This document shows, piece by piece, positions 48,671 to 55,732 of a stretch of DNA of 64,000 nt. A model generated the notes under the pieces. That model was not told the DNA's origin and ran no database searches. It saw nothing but the letters and a program-made list of their open reading frames with translations. A program made the translations under genes and the position numbers. The DNA lies in NCBI GenBank assembly GCA_964545875.1, contig CAZJHH010000003.1, positions 186,001 through 250,000 of the forward strand, written 5' to 3'. Within the stretch, counting starts at the first letter, position 1. Every line of letters starts with the position of its first letter. Source of the DNA: DAIPKP01 sp964545875. Lineage in GTDB: Bacteria; Synergistota; Synergistia; Synergistales; Aminiphilaceae.

Positions 48671-49444
48671 ATGCATATCATGAATCGGATCGTTTCTGAA
48701 AAAGCCCTCATCGGAGAAAACGTGCAGATGGGGCATAACGTGATTGTGGAGGAGGATGTGGTTATCGGGGATAACTGCATTCTGGGGCATAACGTGATTA
48801 TCCGTGCCGGAGTGCGGCTGGGCCGGGGGGTGCTGGTGGGGGATGGAGTTCTGCTGGGAAAGCTTCCCATGAAGGCCTCCCTGAGCGCCGTCACCACCGC
48901 CGGCCGGGTGCTCCCTCCTCTGGAAGTGGGGGATTACGTCACCCTCGGTGCGGGAGCTATCGTCTACCGGGGGGCGGTGCTGCAAAACCGGGTTTTCGTG
49001 GCGGATTACGCTACCATTCGGGAGGATGTTTCCATCGGGGAAGAGACCATCATCGGCCGGGGAGTGGCGGTGGAGAACAAAACCTCCATCGGCAGGCGCT
49101 GCAAGATAGAGACCAACGCCTACGTTACCGCCCTTTCGGAGATCGAAGACTACTGTTTCGTGGCTCCCGAAGTGGCCTTTACGAACGATAACTTTATGGG
49201 GCGTACCGAGGAGCGCAAAAAATATTTCAAGGGGCCCGTATTGCGCCGGGGAGCCCGCATAGGGGGCAACGCCACGCTGCTACCGGGGGTGGAGATCGGC
49301 CCGGATGGCGTGGTGGCGGCGGGCTCCGTGGTAACGAAAAACGTGCCTCCCCGAACCATCGTGGCGGGCAATCCCGCCCGGATTTTGCGGGAGGTTCCTC
49401 CGGAACAGCTTCTGGAGAACCAGGTGTTTTACGAGAAATCCTAG
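48671..49444 (+). CDS. Left-handed beta-helix (hexapeptide) acyltransferase
   Basis: About 257 residues of hexapeptide repeats from the N-terminus (ALIGENVQMGHNVIVEEDVV, VIGDNCILGHNVIIRAGVRL, then SIGRRCKIETNAYVTALSEI). The catalytic and cofactor end reads APEVAFTNDNFMGRTEERKK and GARIGGNATLLPGVEIGPDG, with IVAGNPARILREVP, typical of sugar N- or O-acetyltransferases such as WlbB/WbpD. The exact start is uncertain (ATG 48671 or 48680). It should acetylate a nucleotide amino sugar for the polysaccharide. Confidence 0.75.
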   Translation: MHIMNRIVSEKALIGENVQMGHNVIVEEDVVIGDNCILGHNVIIRAGVRLGRGVLVGDGVLLGKLPMKASLSAVTTAGRVLPPLEVGDYVTLGAGAIVYRGAVLQNRVFVADYATIREDVSIGEETIIGRGVAVENKTSIGRRCKIETNAYVTALSEIEDYCFVAPEVAFTNDNFMGRTEERKKYFKGPVLRRGARIGGNATLLPGVEIGPDGVVAAGSVVTKNVPPRTIVAGNPARILREVPPEQLLENQVFYEKS

Positions 49445-49533
49445 CGGACAGAACCGAGATGGTCCGGGTGCCGGATAAATAAAAAACGGGGCATGCGGAT
49501 GTGAGACATTTGGAAGGAGCGAAATGCATATTC

Positions 49534-50733
49534 ATGCCACATAACTTCCAAGCTGCACGAGAAAATGCGCCTCCATCAGCTCGACGGGGGGGCAGGAAAA
49601 AAATCTGTCTGGTGGTGGGAACCCGTCCCGAGGCCATTAAAATGGCTCCCCTAGCTCTGGCGGTGCGGGAGGATCCGCGCTTTGATCTGCATCTTCTCGC
49701 CACGGGGCAGCACCGGGAGATGCTGCTCGAACCTTTGCGATTCTTCGGCCTGGAGCCGGAGGATTTCCTGAACATCATGAAAACGGGGCAGACCCTCGAT
49801 TACGTTACCGCCGCGGTGCTTCAGGAGACGGGAAATATTTTCGATCGCATCCGCCCGGATATGGCGCTGGTGCACGGAGACACCACCACCACCTTTGCCG
49901 CCGCCCTGGCGGCCTTCTACCGGGGAATTCCCCTGGGGCACGTGGAGGCGGGACTGCGGAGCGGCGATCTGCGGCAGCCCTTTCCCGAGGAGATGAACCG
50001 CCTTCTGGCGGATCGCATCTGTACCCTCTGGTTTCCTCCCACTCCGGGAGCCCGGAAGAATCTTCTCGCCGAGGGGTGCCCCGAGGAGAGAATTACCGTT
50101 ACGGGCAACACCGTTATCGATGCCCTTCTTGCGGCCTCCCGGCGGGTGGAACGCCCGGAAGCGCCGGAGCTTGCGACTATCCCCGAAGACGTTCCCCTGG
50201 TGCTTCTCACGGCGCACCGCCGGGAGACCTGGGGGGAGGGGCTGGAACGCATCTGCCAAGGGGTGCTCGAACTGCTCCGTCTGGAGGAGCATCTCCGGTT
50301 TCTCATCCCCATGCATCTCAATCCCGTGGTGCGGCAGGTCTTTATGGAGCGCCTGGGGAATGAAGAGAGGGTCATTCTCTGCGATCCTCTCCGTTATCCC
50401 GATTTTGTCTGGGCCATGAAACGCAGCCGGGTGATTCTGAGCGATAGCGGGGGTGTGCAGGAGGAGGCTCCGGCGCTCTCCAAGCCCGTGCTGGTGATGC
50501 GGAACGTCACCGAGCGCCCCGAAGCGGTGGAGGCCGGTACGGCCCTGCTGGTGGGAACGGACCCGGAAAAAATCGTGGCGGAAACCCGCAAGCTTCTGGA
50601 GGATGCGTCCTACTACCGCAGTTTCCTCGCGAAAAACACCAAACCCTTCGGGGACGGCTCCGCCTCGGCGAAGATCCTGGAGGCCCTCCACGGGTATTTT
50701 GAAACAATGCGGGAGGTTGTGCAAAAGCAGTAA
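49534..50733 (+). CDS. UDP-N-acetylglucosamine 2-epimerase family protein (second copy)
   Basis: About 399 residues. ICLVVGTRPEAIKMAPLALA starts the fold; LLATGQHREMLLEPLRFFGL, LVHGDTTTTFAAALAAFYRG, LGHVEAGLRSGDLRQPFPEE and LLTAHRRETWGEGLERIC and ILSDSGGVQEEAPALSKPVL and MRNVTERPEAVEAGTALLVG form the complete set of WecB/WbpI features. It resembles canonical WecB more than the copy at 23604 does. A GTG at 49501 would add 11 residues; neither start has an ideal ribosome site. A clear terminator follows. It could act on UDP-GlcNAc or a 2,3-diacetamido relative. Confidence 0.88.
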   Translation: MPHNFQAARENAPPSARRGGRKKICLVVGTRPEAIKMAPLALAVREDPRFDLHLLATGQHREMLLEPLRFFGLEPEDFLNIMKTGQTLDYVTAAVLQETGNIFDRIRPDMALVHGDTTTTFAAALAAFYRGIPLGHVEAGLRSGDLRQPFPEEMNRLLADRICTLWFPPTPGARKNLLAEGCPEERITVTGNTVIDALLAASRRVERPEAPELATIPEDVPLVLLTAHRRETWGEGLERICQGVLELLRLEEHLRFLIPMHLNPVVRQVFMERLGNEERVILCDPLRYPDFVWAMKRSRVILSDSGGVQEEAPALSKPVLVMRNVTERPEAVEAGTALLVGTDPEKIVAETRKLLEDASYYRSFLAKNTKPFGDGSASAKILEALHGYFETMREVVQKQ

Positions 50734-50739
50734 CAACCA

Positions 50740-50761
50740 GGGAGCCTGGGCTCCCTTTTTT
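50740..50761 (+). terminator. Intrinsic terminator after the epimerase
   Basis: GGGAGCC (50740-50746), loop TG, GGCTCCC (50749-50755), then six T. A classic Rho-independent terminator. Confidence 0.85.
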
Positions 50762-50792
50762 GGTAGAATATGCAGGAAAAGGAGGGAATAAC

Positions 50793-51017
50793 ATGGAGAG
50801 AGAGCAAACCTTTACGGCGGTACTCTGCAGAGAGGGAACATGGTATGTGGCACATTGTCCCGAAACGGGCACGGTAAGCCAGGGAGAGAGCATCGAGGAA
50901 GCGGTGCAGAACCTGAAAGAAGCCACGGAGCTCTATCTCGAGGAACAAGCTTCTCCCCGGGAATTTGCTGCAGAGCCTGCGATTCTTACCACCTTCCGGG
51001 CCATGCTTCATGCCTGA
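50793..51017 (+). CDS. hicB: HicB-family antitoxin
   Basis: 74 residues. FTAVLCREGTWYVAHCPETG then TVSQGESIEEAVQNLKEATE LYLEE is the HicB partial RNase-H-like domain. It should bind and inhibit the HicA toxin. An AAAGGAGGG lies before the ATG at 50793. It has no C-terminal DNA-binding domain, which agrees with the short HicB type. It overlaps hicA by eight bases, so the antitoxin-first order ensures balanced synthesis. Confidence 0.82.
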   Translation: MEREQTFTAVLCREGTWYVAHCPETGTVSQGESIEEAVQNLKEATELYLEEQASPREFAAEPAILTTFRAMLHA

Positions 51018-51225
51018 TCTTCGAGGTTTTTCCGGGGAAGATGTTCTCCGAATCCCCGGTGCCATGGGTTTTGTCCTTCGCCGTATCAAAGGATCTCATG
51101 CGGTAATGCGGCGTGAGAATGCGGTGTGTGTGGTACCCCTTCACAAGGAACTCGCGGCGGGCACCCTTCGGTCTGTTCTGCGTCAGGCCCGGGTGTCTCC
51201 GGAAGAGTTTCTTTCGTCCAAATAG
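51010..51225 (+). CDS. hicA: HicA-family mRNA interferase toxin
   Basis: 71 residues, double-stranded RNA-binding-like fold. LRGFSGEDVLRIPGAMGFVL RRIKGSH (H30 the catalytic His of the GSH motif) and VVPLHKELAAGTLRSVLRQA are typical of HicA, which cleaves mRNA at the ribosome. It sits just upstream of the grd promoter, which begins 53 bases after its stop. Confidence 0.82.
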   Translation: MPDLRGFSGEDVLRIPGAMGFVLRRIKGSHAVMRRENAVCVVPLHKELAAGTLRSVLRQARVSPEEFLSSK

Positions 51226-51277
51226 CGATATTCTCAGGAGAGAGATATCCTCCCGAGGAGCCTCCGGAAAGTTCCCC

Positions 51278-51305
51278 TTGACCGCATGGCTTTTTTTGTT
51301 ATCAT
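51278..51305 (+). promoter_or_regulatory. Promoter of the glycine reductase operon
   Basis: TTGACC (51278-51283), a 16-base spacer and TATCAT (51300-51305). It lies about 30 bases ahead of the first riboswitch aptamer. Confidence 0.65.
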
Positions 51306-51335
51306 CGTTTATAGTTAGGCCGTCCCATGGAACAC

Positions 51336-51533
51336 CGCAAGAGAGTCTTCGGAAGTGTGGCACAGCATCTTTCCGGAGCGCCGAAGGGGCAAGGCGGCAA
51401 CCGCCGCTGAAACTCTCAGGCGAAAGGATTGCGGTGGGAGGGATCTCTGGAAAGGCGGCAGATGTCGTCTGCCTAGGGAGCAAGCTCGGAATAGGTTTTT
51501 CCGGGTGAATCTCCAGGGCACCAGGACAGAGTT
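51336..51533 (+). promoter_or_regulatory. Tandem glycine riboswitch
   Basis: Aptamer I (51336-51433) has GAGAGT, then GCGCCGAAGGGGCAAGGCGG, then AACTCTCAGGCGAAAGGATT, with outer CGCAA/TTGCG pairing. Aptamer II (51442-51533) repeats the pattern with CTCTGGAAAGGCGGCAGATG, CCTAGGGAGCAAGC and GAATCTCCAGGGCACCAGGA closing with ACAGAG. These are the conserved core elements of glycine riboswitches, which bind glycine cooperatively. The grdX start codon follows 25 bases after aptamer II, and no separate terminator hairpin is visible, so control may be translational or through the stem adjoining the ribosome site. The likely effect is activation by glycine, as for other catabolic operons; direction is inferred. 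Confidence 0.88.
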
Positions 51534-51558
51534 GGCCAGAACCCGGGAGGGTACGGTC

Positions 51559-51999
51559 ATGTCTGTTGTTTCTGTGCTCGTTACAAATAATCCGCAGCTG
51601 TATCATTACTGCACTTCAGTTCACAAGATTTCCGGAACATCCTGGGATGTCTTCCTTGAGGCAAGGAATAAAATCCATCAGGGCTGGAAACTTTTGACGC
51701 ATCCCCTTTATGGTAATTTCCTTCCCTCGCAGCAGCCGTACCGTTCTCTTCTCCTCCAATCTCCGGAACCCTCCGAGAAAAGGGTTGTGGTGGATCTGGA
51801 TTCATTCTCTCTCATCGAAGAAGCCCTCGGTGTATACCGTTCGTATAAAGATAGGGGCACTATCCGGCAGCTTGGTACGCATACTCCCGAAATCGAGGCG
51901 GATTACGCCACTCTTGATCTCCGGCTTCTCCAGCAGAGCCTCGAGCAGTATGGCCTGTGGAAAGAAGCCTCTCCCCCTGGGCGAATTTTCCCGGCATGA
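51559..51999 (+). CDS. grdX: GrdX family protein
   Basis: 146 residues. SVVSVLVTNNPQLYHYCTSV, WDVFLEARNKIHQGWKLLTH and PLYGNFLPSQQPYRSLLL are the family features; the function is unknown, but the gene heads glycine reductase operons. The ATG at 51559 is preceded by GGGAGGG, directly after the riboswitch. The end is followed by a repeated TTTCCCGGCATGA element that includes the stop codon. Confidence 0.85.
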   Translation: MSVVSVLVTNNPQLYHYCTSVHKISGTSWDVFLEARNKIHQGWKLLTHPLYGNFLPSQQPYRSLLLQSPEPSEKRVVVDLDSFSLIEEALGVYRSYKDRGTIRQLGTHTPEIEADYATLDLRLLQQSLEQYGLWKEASPPGRIFPA

Positions 52000-52037
52000 T
52001 GTGTCTGCCGGGGAAATCGCAGTCTTTCCCGGCATGA
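51987..52037 (+). promoter_or_regulatory. Mutually exclusive hairpins between grdX and trxA
   Basis: TTTCCCGGCATGA occurs at 51987-51999 (A, containing the grdX stop) and again at 52025-52037 (C). Between them TGCCGGGGAAA (B, 52006-52016) can pair with either copy. Pairings A-B and B-C exclude each other. No U-tract follows. Confidence 0.45.
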
Positions 52038-52075
52038 ATACATAGAGAATATTTTTAAAGAAAGGAGATGAGAGA

Positions 52076-52396
52076 ATGGTAGAAGTCACAATGGAGAACT
52101 ACGACGCAGAAGTGGTACAGAGCGATCTCCCCGTGGTGGTGGATATCTGGGGCCCCAAGTGCGGTCCCTGCCTTGCTTTGATGCCCAAGGTGGAAGAGCT
52201 GGCGGCGGAGTACGAGGGCAAGATCAAGTTCTGCAAGCTCAACTCTCAGGGCAATCGGAAGCAGCTTATCGCGCTGAAGGTTATGGCCCTGCCGGGGTTC
52301 CTTTTTTACAAGGGCGGCGAAGAGAAGGCCCGGATGACCGGTGCGGATGTAACCATCGAGAAGATCAAGGAGCAGGCGGAAGCGTTGCTTGCGTAA
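52076..52396 (+). CDS. trxA: Thioredoxin of the glycine reductase operon
   Basis: A 106-residue thioredoxin fold. The redox site is VVVDIWGPKCGPCLALMP (C29, C32), where the usual Trp before the first Cys is Lys (KCGPC). The cis-Pro region is MALPGFLFYKGG. It should pass electrons from thioredoxin reductase to the selenoprotein A/protein C cycle of glycine reductase. The position between grdX and grdE is the standard place. No trxB is in the window. An AAAGGAGA precedes the ATG. Confidence 0.93.
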   Translation: MVEVTMENYDAEVVQSDLPVVVDIWGPKCGPCLALMPKVEELAAEYEGKIKFCKLNSQGNRKQLIALKVMALPGFLFYKGGEEKARMTGADVTIEKIKEQAEALLA

Positions 52397-52420
52397 AACC
52401 CGTAAAGGGGGGATTTGGCG

Positions 52421-53710
52421 GTGAAACTCGAACTGCATAAAGTGCGAGTTTCGGGAATTCGGCTGGGAAGTGCCACCACCCTGGAAAAGGGTGTTCTTAC
52501 CGTGGATGAGAAGGCTGTCCTTGAGATGCTGCGCAAGGATGACCGCTTTGCTTCGGTAAAGATCGATGTGGCCTCCCCCGGAGAGAAAACCCGAATTGTA
52601 CCGGTAAAGGATGCGGTGGAACCCCGCTGCAAGCTCGAAGGCGAAGGCGGAATTTTCCCCGGCTTTATCGCGGATGTGGATACCGTGGGCTCCGGCAAGA
52701 CTCTCGTTCTCGAGGGGGCCGCGGTGGTAACCTGCGGCAAGATCGTGGGATTTCAGGAGGGTATCGTGGATATGTCCGGTCCCGGTGCGGACTACACTCC
52801 CTTCTCGAAAACCTTCAACCTGGTGCTGGTCTTCGAGCCCGTGGAGGGCCTGGAGAAGCACTATTACGAAGCCGCATGCCGGGAGGCGGGGTTCAAGACC
52901 GCCCACTATCTGGCTACGGCGGTGAAGGATGCGGTAAAGGCGGATGCCGTGGAGAGCTACGAAATGCCGCCTCTCACGGAATCCATGAAGGCCTATCCGG
53001 AGCTTCCCAAGGTGGCCTATCTCTACATGCTTCAGACCCAGGGGCTGCTTCACGATACCTACGTCTACGGGGTGGATGCCAAGAAGATTCTTCCCACCCT
53101 CATCTCCGCCACGGAGATTATGGACGGGGCCATCGTATCGGGGAACTGCGTTTCCGCCTGCGATAAGAACAGCACCTACGTGCACCTCAACAATCCCGTG
53201 ATCAAAGCCCTCTACGGCCGTCACGGCAAGGATTACAACTTCGTGGGAGTTATCATCACCAACGAAAACGTAACCCTGGCGGATAAAAAGCGGAGCTCCT
53301 CCTACGCCACCAAACTGGCCTCCATGCTGGGCGTGGACGGGCTTATCATCAGCGAAGAGGGCTTCGGCAATCCCGATGCGGACCTTATCATGAACTGCAC
53401 CAAGGCGGAGAAGCTCGGCATGAAGACCGTGCTTATCACCGACGAATATGCGGGGCGTGACGGGGCCAGCCAGTCCCTGGCGGACGTGGCTCCCCAGGCG
53501 GATGCGGTGGTTACCGGGGGCAACGCCAACGAGACCATCCTGCTGCCTCCCATGGAGAAGGTTATCGGCTATCCGGACTTCGCCAACATCATCGCCGGAG
53601 GTTTCGACGGCTCCCTTCGGGGGGACGGCTCCATCGAGGTGGAAATCCAGGCCATCACCGGAGCCACCAACGAACTCGGTTTTTCCAAGATCAGCGCCAT
53701 CATGCTGTAG
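52421..53710 (+). CDS. grdE: Glycine reductase component B proprotein GrdE
   Basis: About 429 residues, precursor of the substrate-binding alpha and beta chains of protein B. LELHKVRVSGIRLGSATTLE starts the protein. The sequence SGNCVSACDKNSTYVHLNNP contains N242-C243, the expected site of self-cleavage where the Cys becomes the pyruvoyl group that forms a Schiff base with glycine. VVTGGNANETILLPPMEKVI follows. GTG at 52421 is chosen because homologues start near LEL; TTG at 52415 is an alternative. A perfect 10-bp hairpin follows the gene. Confidence 0.93.
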   Translation: MKLELHKVRVSGIRLGSATTLEKGVLTVDEKAVLEMLRKDDRFASVKIDVASPGEKTRIVPVKDAVEPRCKLEGEGGIFPGFIADVDTVGSGKTLVLEGAAVVTCGKIVGFQEGIVDMSGPGADYTPFSKTFNLVLVFEPVEGLEKHYYEAACREAGFKTAHYLATAVKDAVKADAVESYEMPPLTESMKAYPELPKVAYLYMLQTQGLLHDTYVYGVDAKKILPTLISATEIMDGAIVSGNCVSACDKNSTYVHLNNPVIKALYGRHGKDYNFVGVIITNENVTLADKKRSSSYATKLASMLGVDGLIISEEGFGNPDADLIMNCTKAEKLGMKTVLITDEYAGRDGASQSLADVAPQADAVVTGGNANETILLPPMEKVIGYPDFANIIAGGFDGSLRGDGSIEVEIQAITGATNELGFSKISAIML

Positions 53711-53734
53711 CGATTTCGGAGCGTTCCGAAATCG
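53711..53734 (+). other. Hairpin between grdE and grdA
   Basis: CGATTTCGGA (53711-53720) pairs perfectly with TCCGAAATCG (53725-53734); 4-base loop GCGT, no U-tract. It may be an mRNA processing or stabilising element ahead of the highly expressed grdA. Confidence 0.6.
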
Positions 53735-53780
53735 GTGGAAGCCACAAGAGAAAACACACATCATAAAGGAGGTGCGCAGC

Positions 53781-54257
53781 ATGGGTAAGCTTTCGGGCAA
53801 GAAATTGCTTCTTCTCGGCGAGCGGGACGGCGTGGCCGGCCCCGCCATGGAAGAGTGTCTGAAAGACTCCGGGGCGGAGATCGTCTTTTCCGTTACCGAA
53901 TGCTTCGTCTGAACCGCCGCCGGAGCCATGGATCTGCAGAACCAGCAGCGCGTCAAGGACGCCGCTGAAAAGTACGGAGCTGAAAACGTCGTAGTCATTC
54001 TTGGTTCTTCCGATGCGGAAGGCGCCGAGATCTACGCGGAAACCGTCGCGAACGGTGATCCTACTTTTGCAGGTCCCCTGGCAGGAGCCCCGTTGGGGCT
54101 CGCGGTCTATCACGTGTTCGAACAGGATATTCGGGATGAGATCGACCCTGCAGTCTGGGAAGAGCAACTTGGCATGATGGAGATGGTGCTTGACGGGGAT
54201 GCCCTCGCCCAAGCCACCAAGGGAATCCGCGAAGAGTTCAGTAAGTGGCAGATCTAG
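53781..54257 (+). CDS. grdA: Glycine reductase selenoprotein A (TGA = selenocysteine 44)
   Basis: 158 residues when TGA 53910-53912 is read as selenocysteine. GKLSGKKLLLLGERDGVAGP is the N-terminus and SVTECFV-Sec-TAAGAMDLQN contains Sec44, the known site carrying the carboxymethyl selenoether intermediate. The TGA is inside an otherwise open frame that resumes with TAAGAMDLQNQQRVKDAAEK. AAAGGAGGTG precedes the ATG. A conventional caller would split it. A possible SECIS stem lies at 53915-53923 with 53942-53950. Selenocysteine insertion genes are elsewhere. Confidence 0.93.
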
Positions 54258-54289
54258 TTCGCGGAGACGATGACGTGAGGAGGGAAAGC

Positions 54290-55597
54290 ATGTCCTTCCG
54301 TGTGGTGCATTACATCAACCAATTCTTCGCCGGAATAGGCGGCGAGGAAAAAGCGGACCACAAGCCGGAAATTCGTGAGGGCGTCGTCGGACCGGGCCAG
54401 GCGTTACAGGCCTCCCTTGGAGACGATGCCACCGTGGTAGCCACGGTGATTTGCGGCGATGGATATTTTGCGGAGAATATCGACAAGGCTCTTGAAGAGA
54501 TTCTCGCACTGGTGACTCCCTACAAGCCGGATCTTCTCGTGGCGGGCCCCGCCTTCAACGCGGGCCGTTACGGTACCGCCAGCGGCGGCGTTTGCGCCAT
54601 GGTGGGAGAAAAGTTGGGTATTCCTACTGTTACGGGGATGCACCCGGAAAATCCGGGTGTGGACATGTACCGTAAAAACACCTATATCGTGGAAACCGCC
54701 GACAGCGCCCGGGGGCTTCGCAAGGCCGTGCCTGTCATGGCGGAGCTGGGGCTGAAGCTTCTCAAGAAAGAGGCTCTCGGCACTCCCGCGGAAGAGGGAT
54801 ATCTCGAAAAAGGTGTGCGGCACAACGTCTTTCTTTCCCGCATCGGTGCGGAGCGTGCGGCGGAAATGCTGGCGAAGAAACTTCGGGGCGAAGAGTTCGT
54901 CACGGAGTATCCCATGCCCTCCTTCGATAGAGTGGCCCCTGCGGCGCCTCTGAAGGATCTGAAAAACGCTACCATAGCTTTGGTCACCTCCGGAGGCATC
55001 TGCCCCAAACACAATCCGGATCATATCGAAGCTTCCAGTGCCTCCAAGTACGGGGCATACAGCATCGAAGATTTCGACAAGCTTTCCTGTGAAGATTCCG
55101 AAACCGCTCACGGCGGCTACGATCCTACCTATGCCAATGACGACCCCAACCGGGTGCTCCCGGTGGACGTGCTGCGGGATATGGAAAAACAGGGAGTCTT
55201 CAAGAAACTCTACGGCACCTACTTCACCACCGTGGGTAACGGTACTCCCGTGGCCAACGCCAAGCGCTTCGGTGCGGAAATCGCGAAGAAGCTCAAGGCG
55301 GACGGAGTGGATGCGGTCATTCTCACATCCACCTGAGGAACCTGCACTCGTTGCGGCGCAACGATGGTCAAGGAAATCGAGCGCGAAGGCTTTCCGGTGG
55401 TTCATGTGTGCACCATCGTTCCTATCTCTCTTACCGTGGGAGCGAACCGTATCATTCCAGCCGTGGCCATTCCCTATCCTCTTGGCGATCCCGCCAAGAC
55501 CCCTGCGGAGGAGTACGAAATCCGCAAGCATCTCGTGGAAAAGTCCCTCAAGGCCCTCCAGACCGAGGTGTCCGAACAGACCGTATTCAACGACTAG
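54290..55597 (+). CDS. grdB: Glycine reductase component B subunit, selenoprotein GrdB (TGA = selenocysteine 349)
   Basis: 435 residues with Sec. MSFRVVHYINQFFAGIGGEE is the typical start; AGPAFNAGRYGTASGGVCAM and TVTGMHPENPGVDMYRKNTY follow. The redox motif is TST-Sec-GTCTRCG, with TGA at 55334-55336, matching the UxxCxxC site of GrdB. After it the frame continues GATMVKEIEREGFPVVHVCT to the TAG at 55597. A hairpin CGTTGC-GGC-GCAACG (55349-55363) begins 12 bases after the TGA and is a good SECIS candidate. GGAGGG precedes the ATG. It forms protein B with the GrdE chains and delivers the glycine moiety to GrdA. Confidence 0.93.
55349..55363 (+). promoter_or_regulatory. Candidate SECIS hairpin in grdB
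   Basis: Perfect 6-bp stem CGTTGC/GCAACG with a GGC loop. It begins 12 bases after the selenocysteine TGA, the position expected for a bacterial SECIS. Confidence 0.55.
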
Positions 55598-55617
55598 CAC
55601 TCTTGTGGGGTGCCTCC

Positions 55618-55649
55618 GAGCCGGGGCTGCAAAGCTCCGGCTCCTTTTT
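55618..55649 (+). terminator. Terminator-like hairpin between grdB and grdC
   Basis: GAGCCGGGG (55618-55626) pairs with CTCCGGCTC (55635-55643), with one non-Watson-Crick position, followed by CTTTTT. It probably reduces grdCD relative to grdAB. Confidence 0.7.
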
Positions 55650-55732
55650 CCCTTCAGCTTTTATGGGCGCCATAAGAGTCACAGCCTCCACGATCGTGTC
55701 ATTCATTTCCCGAAAGGAGAGAGTACCTGCCC

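Larger units (their letters stand above)
51226..51558. other. Leader region of the grd operon
   Basis: No gene. It contains the grd promoter and the tandem glycine riboswitch (51336-51533), ending in the grdX ribosome site. Confidence 0.85.

Noticed and set aside
53781..54257. grdA as a pseudogene or two short genes
   Set aside because: The TGA lies exactly at the conserved selenocysteine and family sequence resumes directly after it.
54290..55597. grdB ending at 55336 with a separate small gene following
   Set aside because: The TGA is in the UxxCxxC motif and the downstream frame is the GrdB C-terminus.
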